Assembly: GCA_902564565.1 (NCBI GenBank)
Contig: CACFBW010000003.1
Span: forward strand, 1-64,000
Length of the DNA: 64,000 bases
Direction of reading: 5' to 3'
Origin: an uncultured Pelagibacteraceae bacterium
GTDB taxonomy: Bacteria > Pseudomonadota > Alphaproteobacteria > Pelagibacterales > Pelagibacteraceae
Positions 36,902-47,671 of the stretch are shown here, piece after piece. How positions within the stretch are numbered: the stretch's first letter is position 1; each line of letters opens with the position of its first letter. A model generated the notes under the pieces. That model made no database searches, was not told the origin of the DNA, and saw only the letters and a list, made by a program, of their open reading frames with translations. Position numbers and translations under genes: made by a program.

Positions 36902-38587
36902 ATGTTTAACACTATTTTTAAAATATTAATTTTCTTATTATTTTTAAATATTAACCCAGTATACTCTAAAATTACAAATAATACTGATTTTAAAACAAAA
37001 AACTTATCCAGCTATTTTTCAGCTCTTATTTCGTTTGAAAATCAACAAAACAAAGACGCTTTAAAATTTTTTAATTCATCTAAATCTTTAATTCGTTTTC
37101 ATGAACCATATCTTCAAAATTATATAAATTCTCTTGTTCAAGAGGGAAAAATTAAAAAAGCTGCTCATGAATTGAAATTCGCCTCTAATGAAAATAATTT
37201 AGATTTTTTTGAAGCCTATTTGTTACTTTTTATTGATGTAATTAAAAAAAAAGATAGCACAAAAAGTAAAAAATATTTAAAAAAATTAACAAGCTTTAAA
37301 AACAAAGGATCTTTTGAAAAAGTTATAATTAAAACACTGGAGGATTTTTTCTATGTTTTTGAAAATAAAAAAAACCTCCCAATAAACAAAGATCTCGGCG
37401 ATCTAGGATTTATAAATTTAATTTTTCAAAGTTGTTATTTGGGGAAAAATGAATCAGAAAATTATTTTAGAAACTTACTTAATGAAAATGAGTTAGATTA
37501 TTCTAGATATATATTTTTTTATATTAATTATTTAATTTCTGAAGGAAGATATAAAGAAGTGAAAGATGTCACAGATAATGTGGATGTTATAAATAGCAGT
37601 CTATTAGTTTTACAAACTAAAAATTGGATTGACACGAAGCAATTTAATAGAATTAGTTCAATATTTTCTTGTAAAAATGAAACTGATATTTTAGGTGAAT
37701 TTTTTTATTTAATTGCAAGTCTATATTCTTCAGAGGAAGATTATGCAAAATCTAATTTTTATTTAAAAATATCTAATTTTTTAAATCCAAAATTTAAACT
37801 CAACTTAACATTAATTTCTGAAAATTTTTATATAAATAATAAATATTCAGAAAGTAAATTTGCTATAAAAGATTTTAATGAAGACGATGGCATCTACTAT
37901 TGGTATAAAATTAAAAAAAACGCCCAAATTATTTTAAAAGAAAACGGAATAGAAAAATCATCAAATTATCTAAAAAAAAATTTTAAAAAAATAAAAAATC
38001 CATCAGAAAAAATTCTTTTTGATATGGCAAATTTATTTAAAAGCTTTAAAAAATATGAAGAAGCTATTAAGTATTATAATAAAATTTTACCAAAACTAAA
38101 TAAGCATTCGTTAACATATGCTGATGTTTTGTATAGAAGAGGAGGTGGATTTGAAAGATTGGGTGATTATGTTAAATCAGATAAAGATCTTTTACAGTCT
38201 CTAGAAATTGAACCAGATGATGCTTACGTTTTAAATTATTTAGCTTATTCATGGTTAGAAAGAAATTATAAAATTGATGTTGCAATGCAAATGCTTGAAA
38301 CAGCATACGCTCAAGAACCAGAGGATGCTTTTATTATAGACTCAATCGGCTGGGCCCATTATTTAAAGGGTAATTATATTAAGGCAGAACAATTATTAAA
38401 AAAAGCAATTCAAATAATGCCTGATGACCCAATAGTAAATGATCATTACGGAGATATTTTGTGGCATCTAGATAGAAAGATAGAAGCCCAATATTATTGG
38501 AAAAGCGTTTTAAGCTTTAATGACTCAGAAGATGAAATAAAAGATAAAGCCTATATGAAAATTTTAAAAGGTTTGAAAAAAATATAA
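36902..38587 (+). CDS. exported TPR-repeat protein
   Basis: N-terminal signal-like segment; C-terminal TPR units. Confidence 0.85.
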   Translation: MFNTIFKILIFLLFLNINPVYSKITNNTDFKTKNLSSYFSALISFENQQNKDALKFFNSSKSLIRFHEPYLQNYINSLVQEGKIKKAAHELKFASNENNLDFFEAYLLLFIDVIKKKDSTKSKKYLKKLTSFKNKGSFEKVIIKTLEDFFYVFENKKNLPINKDLGDLGFINLIFQSCYLGKNESENYFRNLLNENELDYSRYIFFYINYLISEGRYKEVKDVTDNVDVINSSLLVLQTKNWIDTKQFNRISSIFSCKNETDILGEFFYLIASLYSSEEDYAKSNFYLKISNFLNPKFKLNLTLISENFYINNKYSESKFAIKDFNEDDGIYYWYKIKKNAQIILKENGIEKSSNYLKKNFKKIKNPSEKILFDMANLFKSFKKYEEAIKYYNKILPKLNKHSLTYADVLYRRGGGFERLGDYVKSDKDLLQSLEIEPDDAYVLNYLAYSWLERNYKIDVAMQMLETAYAQEPEDAFIIDSIGWAHYLKGNYIKAEQLLKKAIQIMPDDPIVNDHYGDILWHLDRKIEAQYYWKSVLSFNDSEDEIKDKAYMKILKGLKKI

Positions 38588-38590
38588 TAA

Positions 38591-39439
38591 ATGAAATTTT
38601 GTAAAATTAAATCTTATGCAAAATTAAATCTTTCTTTAAATGTTATAAAAAAAATACCAAAAAAACTTCATGCTATTGAAAGTTTAGTAACGTTTATAAA
38701 TTTTTATGATTTAATATATATTAGGGAAACTAGAGCTTCAAAACACAAAATAAAATTTCTAGGAAAATTTTCTAAAAATATAAAAAAAAATAATACGGTT
38801 AATAAGTTGTTAAATTTACTTGATAAAAAAAATTTACTTAAAGGTAAAAAATTTGAGATTAAAATAATAAAAAATATCCCACAAAAGTCTGGTATGGGAG
38901 GAGGTTCAATGAATGCTTCAAGTGTTGCAAAATTTTTTTTAACAAGAAAAATTATAAATTTAAGTAAGAAAAATATAAATAATATTATGAAATCTGTTGG
39001 TTCAGATGTGCCACTTGGAATGAACTTAAAGAATACAATTATTTCAAAAACAGGTAAATTGACTATAAAGGAAAAAAAAATTGGGCTTTATACCTTAATA
39101 GTTAAACCTAACTTTGGCTGTTCTACAGAAGCTGTTTATTTAAAAACAAAAATACAAAGCAAACCTAGGTATAATAATCCTAAAGCAAATTTTTTTTCTA
39201 TAAAAAATATAATTAATTCAAATAATGATTTAGAAAAAGCGGCATTTAAATTAAATCCAAAGTTAAAAAATATAAAATTATTTTTATCTAGTTTGCCAAA
39301 TGCAATGTGTGTTAGAATGACAGGGTCGGGATCATGCATGATTGTGTACTATCAGTCCAAAAAAAACGCTCTAAAAGGACTTGGATTATTTAAAAAGAAA
39401 TATAAAAATTACTGGTGTATTGTATCTAAAACTATATAA
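38591..39439 (+). CDS. ispE: 4-diphosphocytidyl-2-C-methyl-D-erythritol kinase
   Basis: SYAKLNLSLNVI, IPQKSGMGGGSMNASSVAKF, RMTGSGSCMIVY. Confidence 0.92.
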   Translation: MKFCKIKSYAKLNLSLNVIKKIPKKLHAIESLVTFINFYDLIYIRETRASKHKIKFLGKFSKNIKKNNTVNKLLNLLDKKNLLKGKKFEIKIIKNIPQKSGMGGGSMNASSVAKFFLTRKIINLSKKNINNIMKSVGSDVPLGMNLKNTIISKTGKLTIKEKKIGLYTLIVKPNFGCSTEAVYLKTKIQSKPRYNNPKANFFSIKNIINSNNDLEKAAFKLNPKLKNIKLFLSSLPNAMCVRMTGSGSCMIVYYQSKKNALKGLGLFKKKYKNYWCIVSKTI

Positions 39440-39471
39440 ATTTTTTTTTTTATGATATATGAACTTAATTT

Positions 39472-39546
39472 TGGGGCGTAGCCAAGTGGTAAGGCAGCGG
39501 TTTTTGGTACCGCCATTCCTAGGTTCGAATCCTAGCGCCCCAGCCA
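39472..39546 (+). tRNA. tRNA-Gln(TTG)
   Basis: TGGGGCG/CGCCCCA acceptor, GCGGT-TTTTGGT-ACCGC anticodon arm, TTCGAAT T-loop, G73, encoded CCA. Confidence 0.95.
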
Positions 39547-39549
39547 CAT

Positions 39550-40821
39550 ATGATTGAAATTTTAAATAAAATCTTTTTCAGATCAAACAATTTCAGAAAT
39601 TTAAATGCGGAATTTCAAGAATTAAGAAAAAAAACCGGAATAGAATTGCTATTTCAGGCTATAGAAGACTATTCAGATCAAAGCGAAATTAGGTACGTAG
39701 GAGGATGTGTAAGAAAAATTTTAAAAAATGAAAAGGTAAATGATATTGATCTTGCATCAAACCTCACTCCTGAGCAAGTAATAGAAGTTTGTAAAAAAAA
39801 AAAAATTAAATTTTATGAAACTGGATTAATACACGGAACTATTACAGCAATAATTAATGGTTATAAGTTTGAAATTACTTCCTTAAGAAAAGATTTAAAA
39901 ACAGATGGAAGGCATGCAGATGTTGTTTTTACAAATGATTGGAAAGAAGATGCCTCGAGAAGAGATTTTTCAATAAATTCAATTTACTCAGATTTGCAAG
40001 GCAACATATTTGATCCTTTTAATGGAAAGAAAGACCTTGAAAATGGAAAAATAAATTTTATTGGAGATGCGGAAAAAAGAATAAAAGAAGATTATCTAAG
40101 GATTTTACGATACATCAGGTTTTTTTTAAATTATAGCAAATATGATCACAATAGAGATGTTGTCAAAATCATTAAAAAGAATCTTAACGGACTTTCTAAA
40201 ATTTCATCTGAGAGATTACTTGATGAGTTTAAAAAATTATTTCATTCTGATGGATTTTTAAATCTAGCGAATGATGAGTTTTGTTATGAAATTATAAGCT
40301 TAATATTTCCACAATTTAAAAATATTTATCTACTTAAAAATTTAAATAAATTTGCAAAAGAAAATATAAAAAATGTAGATTTTACTTTTTTAATCTCTTT
40401 GATGACTGTAGATGGATCAGATAATCCTGATTATTTTATTTATAAATTTAATCTTTCTAAAAAAGATCAGAAAAGAATTTTGTTTTTAAATGACTATTTA
40501 AAAAATAAAAATAATAAAAATTTAAATACTAAAAATCTTTGGAAAATTTTATATTTTAATGGAAAAGAGACTTTGTTAGATTTAATAAATTTTCATATTT
40601 TTATATCAAAAAAAGTTGATAAAAAATTAATAAATTTTATAGATTTTTTTAAGGATAAAAAAGCTCCTTTGTTGCCTTTAAGGGCAATTACTTTAATGAC
40701 AAAATATAATATTCCAGAAGGTAAAGAATTAGGATTAAAATTAAAACAAATTGAAAATAAATGGGTTGATAATAATTTTACAATTTCGGAAAAAGAAGTT
40801 GAAAAACTTATAAAAAGCTAA
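39550..40821 (+). CDS. cca: CCA tRNA nucleotidyltransferase / poly(A) polymerase family
   Basis: [52 protein letters not shown]. Confidence 0.9.
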   Translation: MIEILNKIFFRSNNFRNLNAEFQELRKKTGIELLFQAIEDYSDQSEIRYVGGCVRKILKNEKVNDIDLASNLTPEQVIEVCKKKKIKFYETGLIHGTITAIINGYKFEITSLRKDLKTDGRHADVVFTNDWKEDASRRDFSINSIYSDLQGNIFDPFNGKKDLENGKINFIGDAEKRIKEDYLRILRYIRFFLNYSKYDHNRDVVKIIKKNLNGLSKISSERLLDEFKKLFHSDGFLNLANDEFCYEIISLIFPQFKNIYLLKNLNKFAKENIKNVDFTFLISLMTVDGSDNPDYFIYKFNLSKKDQKRILFLNDYLKNKNNKNLNTKNLWKILYFNGKETLLDLINFHIFISKKVDKKLINFIDFFKDKKAPLLPLRAITLMTKYNIPEGKELGLKLKQIENKWVDNNFTISEKEVEKLIKS

Positions 40822-41294
40822 ATATATTGAACATCTTTGATTTCGAAATTTTTAATTCCAGCTGGTGTTTTTATTTCGACTAAATCATTTTTATTTTTAC
40901 CAATCAATCCTTTGCCGACTGGAGACTGAAAGTATATAAGTTTATTTTTTAAGTCTGCTTCATCTTTACCAACAATTTTATATTCAATTTTTTCTCCAGT
41001 ATCTAAGTTTTCTAAAAAAACAGTTGAACCAAAAATAATTTTTCCATCATTATTTATTTTAGTTACATCAATTACATTTGCTCTCGCAATAATATCATTA
41101 ATTTGTTCTATTCTTCCCTCATTGTGTGATTGCTGTTCTTTTGCGGCATGATACTCCGCATTCTCTTTTAAATCTCCATGCGATCTAGCTTCAGCTATAG
41201 CAGCAACTATTTCCGGCCTTTTTTTTTCTTTTAAAAAAATTAATTCTTCTTTTAATTTTTCAAGACCCTGAATTGTAATTGGTTCTTTATCCAT
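40818..41294 (-). CDS. greA: transcription elongation factor GreA
   Basis: [54 protein letters not shown]. Confidence 0.95.
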   Translation of the reverse strand: MDKEPITIQGLEKLKEELIFLKEKKRPEIVAAIAEARSHGDLKENAEYHAAKEQQSHNEGRIEQINDIIARANVIDVTKINNDGKIIFGSTVFLENLDTGEKIEYKIVGKDEADLKNKLIYFQSPVGKGLIGKNKNDLVEIKTPAGIKNFEIKDVQYI

Positions 41295-41295
41295 A

Positions 41296-42123
41296 TTATT
41301 TCCATTTTGCCAAAGGAGGTAATGACATTAAAATTGCGTCAACATTACCACCTGTTTGTAATCCAAACTTAGTTCCTCTATCATATATCAAGTTAAACTC
41401 AACATACCTGCCTCTTTTTAAATATTGCAGTTCTTTTTGTTTTGAATTCCATTTTTTTTTGTATTTCTTTAACACAATTGTTTTAAAAATATTTTTAAAA
41501 GTTATCCCAACATCTCTTACAAATGCAAAATCTTTTTCCCAGTTTTTATTTTGATAATCAAAAAAGATTCCACCTATGCCTCTCATTTCTTTTCTGTGCG
41601 GTAAATAAAAGTATTGATCACACCATTTTTTATACTTTTCGTAGTAATTTTTATTATGAAAATCACAAGTTTTTTTAAGTTCTTTATGAAACCATTTTTT
41701 TTCTTTTAAATCTTTTATAGAAGGCGTTATATCCATTCCGCCCCCAAACCACCCAAACGATGTATAAATATATCTAGTATTAAAATGCATTGCCGGTATG
41801 TTGGGATTTTTCATATGCATCACAATTGATATTCCAGAAGCCCAAAAATTTCCGTTTTTTTTTGTTCCAGGTATTTTTTTTCTTATATCTTTAGAAAACG
41901 CACCATTAACTTCAGAAAAATTTACTCCAACTTTTTCAAATATCTTTCCATTTTTTAGAATTTTATACTCACCTCCACCTTCATTTTTTTTTGGATTTTT
42001 TTGCCATTTTTTACTAATAAATTTTGCAGATGAGTTTTCTAATTTTTCAACCTCAAAACAAATTACCTTTTGAAGTGTTTTGAACCAGTTCTTGGTAATT
42101 TTTTTTTTAATTTCTCTATCCAT
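41296..42123 (-). CDS. hemF: oxygen-dependent coproporphyrinogen III oxidase
   Basis: [72 protein letters not shown]. Confidence 0.95.
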   Translation of the reverse strand: MDREIKKKITKNWFKTLQKVICFEVEKLENSSAKFISKKWQKNPKKNEGGGEYKILKNGKIFEKVGVNFSEVNGAFSKDIRKKIPGTKKNGNFWASGISIVMHMKNPNIPAMHFNTRYIYTSFGWFGGGMDITPSIKDLKEKKWFHKELKKTCDFHNKNYYEKYKKWCDQYFYLPHRKEMRGIGGIFFDYQNKNWEKDFAFVRDVGITFKNIFKTIVLKKYKKKWNSKQKELQYLKRGRYVEFNLIYDRGTKFGLQTGGNVDAILMSLPPLAKWK

Positions 42124-42598
42124 GATTTATAAATTTATTTTGCCTTAAATTTTCAGCTAAAACTATTGCAACAGATGAAGCTATATTTAAAGATCTTTTT
42201 TTTTTCATCATTGGTATTTTAAGTTTATTCTCAATTGTTCTGTGAATTTTTTGTGGTACCCCAGAACTTTCTCTGCCAAATAAAAGTGTGTCGTTTATTT
42301 TGAATTTGAAAGAATTGTATGATTTAGATGCCTTTGTAGTCATTAAAATAACTCTTTGTTTAGATTTAGCCTTAAAAAATTCTTCAGCACTTGAGTAAAA
42401 TTTTATCATTTTTTCATCTACATAATCCATTGCTACTCTTTTGAATCTTTTGTCATTAATTAAAAATCCGCATGGTTGAATAATTTCTAAATCAGCTCCC
42501 AGACAAGCACAAGTTCTTATAATAGCAGCTGTATTTTGAGGTATATCCGGTTCATATAGTGCTATTTTTGGCTTTAAATGGTTATTTTTGTGTGTCAT
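42116..42598 (-). CDS. trmL: tRNA (cytidine/uridine-2'-O-)-methyltransferase TrmL
   Basis: SPOUT family: YEPDIPQNTAAIIRTCACLGADLEII, LLFGRESSGVP, RSLNIASSVAIVLAE. Confidence 0.92.
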   Translation of the reverse strand: MTHKNNHLKPKIALYEPDIPQNTAAIIRTCACLGADLEIIQPCGFLINDKRFKRVAMDYVDEKMIKFYSSAEEFFKAKSKQRVILMTTKASKSYNSFKFKINDTLLFGRESSGVPQKIHRTIENKLKIPMMKKKRSLNIASSVAIVLAENLRQNKFINHG

Positions 42599-42670
42599 TG
42601 TTTCCGTAGAAAAAAATCTTTTTTACTATATGAAATCATATATTAGACAAAAATAAACAAAATATTATAG

Positions 42671-43183
42671 ATGTCAGACGATAAAAAAGTTCAAAGAAGA
42701 GATTTTATATTTACCGCATCATATGCTCTTGGAGCAGTAGGGGTTGGAGCAACAGTTTGGCCCCTTATAGACCAAATGAATCCTGATCGATCGGTAAAGG
42801 CTCTAGCGAGCACAGAAGTTAACGTAGGCTCTTTAGAGCCAGGAAAGTCAATAACAGTTTTATGGAGAGGAAAACCAGTTTTTATTAAAAGACGAACACC
42901 AGAAGAAATTGCCGAAGCAAGAAATGTTAGCATTGAAAACCTTCCCCACCCAGAAAAAGATGAGGATAGAGCAAAAAATCCTGAGTGGTTAGTTATGTTA
43001 GGAATATGCACTCATCTTGGATGCGTTCCTTTGGGAAACAAAGGTGAGTATAATGGATGGTTTTGTCCATGTCACGGATCTCATTATGATACATCAGGGA
43101 GAATAAGAAAAGGTCCTGCACCAAAAAATTTGGAAATTCCTAAATATGAATTTGTAAATAACAATACAATTAAAATTGGTTAA
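42671..43183 (+). CDS. petA: ubiquinol-cytochrome c reductase Rieske iron-sulfur subunit
   Basis: RRDFIFTASYALGAVGVG, CTHLGCVP, CPCHGSHYD. Confidence 0.95.
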   Translation: MSDDKKVQRRDFIFTASYALGAVGVGATVWPLIDQMNPDRSVKALASTEVNVGSLEPGKSITVLWRGKPVFIKRRTPEEIAEARNVSIENLPHPEKDEDRAKNPEWLVMLGICTHLGCVPLGNKGEYNGWFCPCHGSHYDTSGRIRKGPAPKNLEIPKYEFVNNNTIKIG

Positions 43184-43192
43184 AGAATAACT

Positions 43193-44446
43193 ATGAGCGA
43201 TCACAATTATGTTCCATCTTCAAAATTAGGCAAGTGGTTTAATGACAGGTTGCCCTTATTATCTTTGTCTGCTCATTTAAGGGAATATCCTACTCCAAAA
43301 AACTTAAATTACTGGTGGACTTTTGGTGGGATATTAACTTTCTGTTTGATTACACAAATAATTACAGGAATTATTTTGGGTATGCATTATGTTGCACACG
43401 TAGATTTTGCTTTTGATAGCGTGGAACATATTATGAGAGATGTGAACTATGGTTGGCTAATTAGATATGTTCATGCGAATGGTGCTTCAATGTTTTTTTT
43501 GGCTGTTTATATACATATATTTAGAGCTTTATACTATGGTTCATATAAGTCACCAAGAGAGATTATATGGATTATAGGAATGATAATTTATTTGTTGATG
43601 ATGATGACTGCCTTTATGGGATATGTTTTGCCCTGGGGTCAAATGAGCTTTTGGGGAGCAACTGTAATAACAAGTTTATTTAGTGCGATACCTATGTTTG
43701 GAGAAAGCGTTACTAACTGGTTATGGGGTGGTTTTGCTGTAGGCAATCCAACTTTGACAAGATTTTTTAGCTTACACTATCTTTTGCCATTTTTGATTTT
43801 AGGATTGGTAATCTTACATATTTGGGCGCTGCATGTACCAGGAAACAATAATCCTATTGGTATAGAGTTGAAAAAACCATCAAAAGATACAGTTCCTTTT
43901 CACCCATACATAGTGATTAAAGATCTGTTTGCTTTATTATTATTTTTAATTGTATTTGCATTTTTTGTATTTTACTCACCAAACATATTAGGTCACTCAG
44001 ATAATTATATTGAAGCAAATCCAATGATAACACCGGCACATATAGTCCCAGAGTGGTATTTGTTGCCCTTTTATGCAATTCTAAGATCTGTTCCAGATAA
44101 ATTATTAGGTGTTGTTGCGATGTTTGCTTCAATTTTTATTTTAGTCATCCTGCCTTGGCTAGACACATCAAAGATTAGATCGGCAATATTTAGACCTATT
44201 TATAAACAGCTTTATTGGATATTGGTGTTAGACGTTATTATATTAGGATACATGGGAGCAATGCCCGCTGAAGGAACTTATTTATTGATTGCTAGACTAG
44301 CTACGACTTATTACTTTGTTCATTTTTTGATTATTCTTCCAATTCTTGGAAAAAAAGAAAAAACTTTACCTGTTCCACCAAGTATTACGGAACCAGTTTT
44401 AGCAGACGCTCCAAATCCACAAATGTTTAAAAAACAAGAAGAATGA
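43193..44446 (+). CDS. petB: cytochrome b of bc1 complex
   Basis: [69 protein letters not shown]. Confidence 0.97.
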   Translation: MSDHNYVPSSKLGKWFNDRLPLLSLSAHLREYPTPKNLNYWWTFGGILTFCLITQIITGIILGMHYVAHVDFAFDSVEHIMRDVNYGWLIRYVHANGASMFFLAVYIHIFRALYYGSYKSPREIIWIIGMIIYLLMMMTAFMGYVLPWGQMSFWGATVITSLFSAIPMFGESVTNWLWGGFAVGNPTLTRFFSLHYLLPFLILGLVILHIWALHVPGNNNPIGIELKKPSKDTVPFHPYIVIKDLFALLLFLIVFAFFVFYSPNILGHSDNYIEANPMITPAHIVPEWYLLPFYAILRSVPDKLLGVVAMFASIFILVILPWLDTSKIRSAIFRPIYKQLYWILVLDVIILGYMGAMPAEGTYLLIARLATTYYFVHFLIILPILGKKEKTLPVPPSITEPVLADAPNPQMFKKQEE

Positions 44447-44456
44447 AAATAATTTT

Positions 44457-45239
44457 ATGAAAAATTTAATTAAATTAATTTATTTTATATTTTTATCTAT
44501 AATTTTATTTAGCCAGTGTCTTTTAGCAGAGGATAAGAAACAATTATTAACTAACAACTGGAGCTTCAAAGGATATTTTGGAAAATTTGATAGAAGTGCT
44601 TTACAAAGAGGATATCAAGTCTATGCAGAAGTTTGTGCATCATGTCACTCAATGAAATATTTAAGTTATAGAAATTTAGCTGAAAAAGGTGGTCCAGAAT
44701 TTTCTAAAGATCAAGCAAAAGCTATTGCATCTAACTTTGAAGTAACTGATGGACCAAATGATGATGGAGATATGTTTACAAGACAAGCAAAACTTTCAGA
44801 TAAATTTGTACAACCATATAGAAATGATAAAGAAGCTATAGCCTCAAATGGAGGAGCTTATCCTCCCGATATGTCAGTGCTGGTTAAAGCAAGAAAAGGC
44901 GGTGCTGATTATATTTATTCAGTTTTACTTGGATATGAGGACCCTCCAAGCGGCACAACTTTAGATGATGGTGTCTATTACAACAAATTTATTTATGGAA
45001 ACAACATTAAAATGCCCAAACCTTTGATGGATGGACAGGTGGAATATAATGATGGCACAGAGGCAACAGAAGAACAAATGGCAAAGGATGTAGTTACTTT
45101 TTTAGCTTGGTCAGCCGAACCTCATTTAGAAGCAAGGCATAAAATTGGATTTAGAGCAATTATTTATTTAATAATTATAACTATTTTAGTTTATTTTAGT
45201 ATGAAGAAAATTTGGTCACGTGTTGAATCTGAAATTTAA
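44457..45239 (+). CDS. petC: cytochrome c1
   Basis: Signal peptide, EVCASCHSMKYLSYR, GGAYPPDMSVLVKARKGGADYIYS. Confidence 0.95.
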   Translation: MKNLIKLIYFIFLSIILFSQCLLAEDKKQLLTNNWSFKGYFGKFDRSALQRGYQVYAEVCASCHSMKYLSYRNLAEKGGPEFSKDQAKAIASNFEVTDGPNDDGDMFTRQAKLSDKFVQPYRNDKEAIASNGGAYPPDMSVLVKARKGGADYIYSVLLGYEDPPSGTTLDDGVYYNKFIYGNNIKMPKPLMDGQVEYNDGTEATEEQMAKDVVTFLAWSAEPHLEARHKIGFRAIIYLIIITILVYFSMKKIWSRVESEI

Positions 45240-46289
45240 TACATCTCCATCTTTTACAATATAATCTTTACCTTCTAATCTCATTTTTCCATTTAATTTT
45301 GAATTAACCCAACCGTTATTTTTTACAAAATCTTCATATGAAATAGTTTCTGCTCTTATAAATCCTTTTTCAAAATCTGAATGTATTTCTCCAGCTGCTT
45401 CGGGAGCCGTGCAATTTTTTTGAATTGTCCAAGCTCTAGTTTCTTCTGGTCCGGAAGTAAAATATGTTTCTAGTTCTAGAATTTTGTAACCTTTTTGTAT
45501 TAACATGCTCAAGCCTGTTTCTTTTAAACCAATCATTTTCATATAATTTTTTTTTTCATCACCTGATAATTCATTTATTTGGTTTTCAATATCCGCTGAA
45601 ATAATAATTGTATTTTTGTTTCCAAATTTATTTTTAAAATTTTCTGTATATTTGTTTCCTTTTTCAATACTTTTTTCATCAACATTACATACAAAAATTT
45701 TTGGTTTGACAGATAGCAAACTACTAAATTTTAATAATTTCTTGTCAAAATTATCTTGCAGAACTCCAATATTTTTGCCGTTACTTATACAATCTAGTGC
45801 CATTTCCAGCAGTTTAAGCTGATCAATTTCAATATTTTTTTTATTTTTTTTATCTAGTCTTTTTTGAAGTGATTCAAGATCTGCCAACATCATTTCTGTC
45901 TCAATGATTTCTAAATCTCTTATAGGATTAACATCTCGATTTACATTTTGAATGTCATCGGAGTCAAAGCATCTAATCATGTGAATGATTGCATCAACCT
46001 CTCTAATGTGTGATAGAAATTTATTTCCAAGGCCTTCTCCTTTAGAGGCTCCTTTAACTAAACCTGCTATATCCACAAATGAAATTGTAGTGTTGATTTT
46101 TTTTTTTGAGTTAGAAGTTTTAGCTAGCTGGTCAAGCCTATCATCGGGAACTGGAACAATTCCAATATTTGGATCTATTGTACAGAATGGAAAATTTTCA
46201 GCCTGAGCTTTACTAGAGCAAGTTAATGCATTAAATAATGTTGATTTACCTACATTCGGCAATCCAACTATACCGCATTTAAAACTCAT
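45216..46289 (-). CDS. ychF: ribosome-binding ATPase YchF
   Basis: CGIVGLPNVGKSTLFNALT, FVDIAGLVKGASKGEGLGNKFLSHIREVDAI, TGPEETRAWTIQKNCTAPEAAGEIHSDFEKGFIRAE-type C-terminus. Confidence 0.95.
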   Translation of the reverse strand: MSFKCGIVGLPNVGKSTLFNALTCSSKAQAENFPFCTIDPNIGIVPVPDDRLDQLAKTSNSKKKINTTISFVDIAGLVKGASKGEGLGNKFLSHIREVDAIIHMIRCFDSDDIQNVNRDVNPIRDLEIIETEMMLADLESLQKRLDKKNKKNIEIDQLKLLEMALDCISNGKNIGVLQDNFDKKLLKFSSLLSVKPKIFVCNVDEKSIEKGNKYTENFKNKFGNKNTIIISADIENQINELSGDEKKNYMKMIGLKETGLSMLIQKGYKILELETYFTSGPEETRAWTIQKNCTAPEAAGEIHSDFEKGFIRAETISYEDFVKNNGWVNSKLNGKMRLEGKDYIVKDGDVLNFRFNT

Positions 46290-46849
46290 TATTTATTATT
46301 AACAGTGCTAGAAAAAAGATCTAATTTTTTGTCAATTAATATTTCTAGAGAACTAGCTATGTTATCCATAACTTTTTTTAATTCTTCTATTTCTTCCTCA
46401 TCAAAATCTTTAAGCACATGGTCTGCTGCACTAGATTTTAATTTTGGTTTTCCTATTCCAATTCTTACTCTAGAGTAGTCTTTACCAATAAATTTATCAA
46501 TTGATTCAATTCCATTGTGACCAGCACTTGATCCTCCAAACTTTGTTTTTATTTTCCCAAAACTTATGTCCAGATCGTCATGGAATACAATCACATTTTC
46601 AGCATCTATTTTAAAATATTCAATTAATTCACGAATACATATTCCTGAATTATTCATAAATGTTAAAGGCTTAATAGCATAAACCTTCTTATTACTTATA
46701 TTACCTGTTGTAAGAAGGCCTTTGAATTTTGGTTTTTGTTTTGAAAGACTAAATTTCTTATTTATAGTATCAATAATTTTGAAACCTATGTTGTGCCTAT
46801 TATTTTCACTATCAGGCGTTGGATTTCCTAAACCTACAAATAAAAGCAT
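46289..46849 (-). CDS. pth: peptidyl-tRNA hydrolase
   Basis: FVGLGNPTPDSENNRHNIGF, FMNNSGICIREL, FHDDLDISFGKIKTKFGGSSAGHNGIESI. Confidence 0.95.
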   Translation of the reverse strand: MLLFVGLGNPTPDSENNRHNIGFKIIDTINKKFSLSKQKPKFKGLLTTGNISNKKVYAIKPLTFMNNSGICIRELIEYFKIDAENVIVFHDDLDISFGKIKTKFGGSSAGHNGIESIDKFIGKDYSRVRIGIGKPKLKSSAADHVLKDFDEEEIEELKKVMDNIASSLEILIDKKLDLFSSTVNNK

Positions 46850-46878
46850 AATTATTTAGTTATTTGCTAAAATTTTCA

Positions 46879-47625
46879 CTATTTTTTTTCTTTCGGCGCT
46901 TCTTTTTTTTCAGGTTCTTTTTTATCGCTATCTTTTTTCTCTTTGTCGCCTTCTTTCTTGTCTCCATCGCCAGCTGCTTTTGCTTCTCCCTCAGTGCCTT
47001 CAGCTGCCCCTTCAGCTCCTTCTGCGCCTTCTGCTGTTTCTTCCGCTGGTTTTTCAGGCTCTTTAATAACAGTTGGTGCTGCTAAAGTAGCGATTACAAA
47101 ATCACGTCCTTGAATTGTTGGAGTAACATTTTCAGGTAGCTTAATTGAAGAGATTTTAAAACTGTCACCTATATCTACACCTTCCAAGTCTATAATCAAT
47201 TCCGTTGGAATATTTTCAGTTGGGCACTTTAGCTCAACTTTTCTTCTTACTATATTTAAAACTCCACCTCTTTTAAGTCCAGGCGATTTTTCATTGTTAA
47301 TAAATTTAACAGGTATTTCTAAAATTATTTTTGTACCTTCAACAATTCTTAAAAAATCCAAATGTATTGGTTCATCTGTAATAATATCATATTTTATTTC
47401 TCTGGGCAGGACTTTTTGATCTTTTCCATCGAGCTTAAGTGCTAATACATTTGATAAAAAATTTTCTTTTTCAAGCAAAATTTTAACTTCTTTTTTTGAT
47501 ACAGAAACTTTTTGATTTTGATCTTTTCCACCATAAATTATACCAGGCACCACACCCTTCCTCCTGAGCGCACCAAGGTCGCCCTTGGTATTTGTATTTC
47601 TAATGGTTGCTTCAATTGAATTCAT
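46879..47625 (-). CDS. rplY: 50S ribosomal protein L25/CTC with low-complexity C-terminal tail
   Basis: LRRKGVVPGIIYGGKD, L25 TL5 domain; A/E/G then K/E/D tail. Confidence 0.93.
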   Translation of the reverse strand: MNSIEATIRNTNTKGDLGALRRKGVVPGIIYGGKDQNQKVSVSKKEVKILLEKENFLSNVLALKLDGKDQKVLPREIKYDIITDEPIHLDFLRIVEGTKIILEIPVKFINNEKSPGLKRGGVLNIVRRKVELKCPTENIPTELIIDLEGVDIGDSFKISSIKLPENVTPTIQGRDFVIATLAAPTVIKEPEKPAEETAEGAEGAEGAAEGTEGEAKAAGDGDKKEGDKEKKDSDKKEPEKKEAPKEKK

Positions 47626-47671
47626 AAAAAAACAAAGCTTTATAACTTAAATAAAAAATAACTCAAGAAGA

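Noticed and set aside
46864-47085. F/C-rich + strand ORF opposite rplY tail
   Set aside because: Antisense of the lysine/glutamate repeat tail; composition is explained by that.
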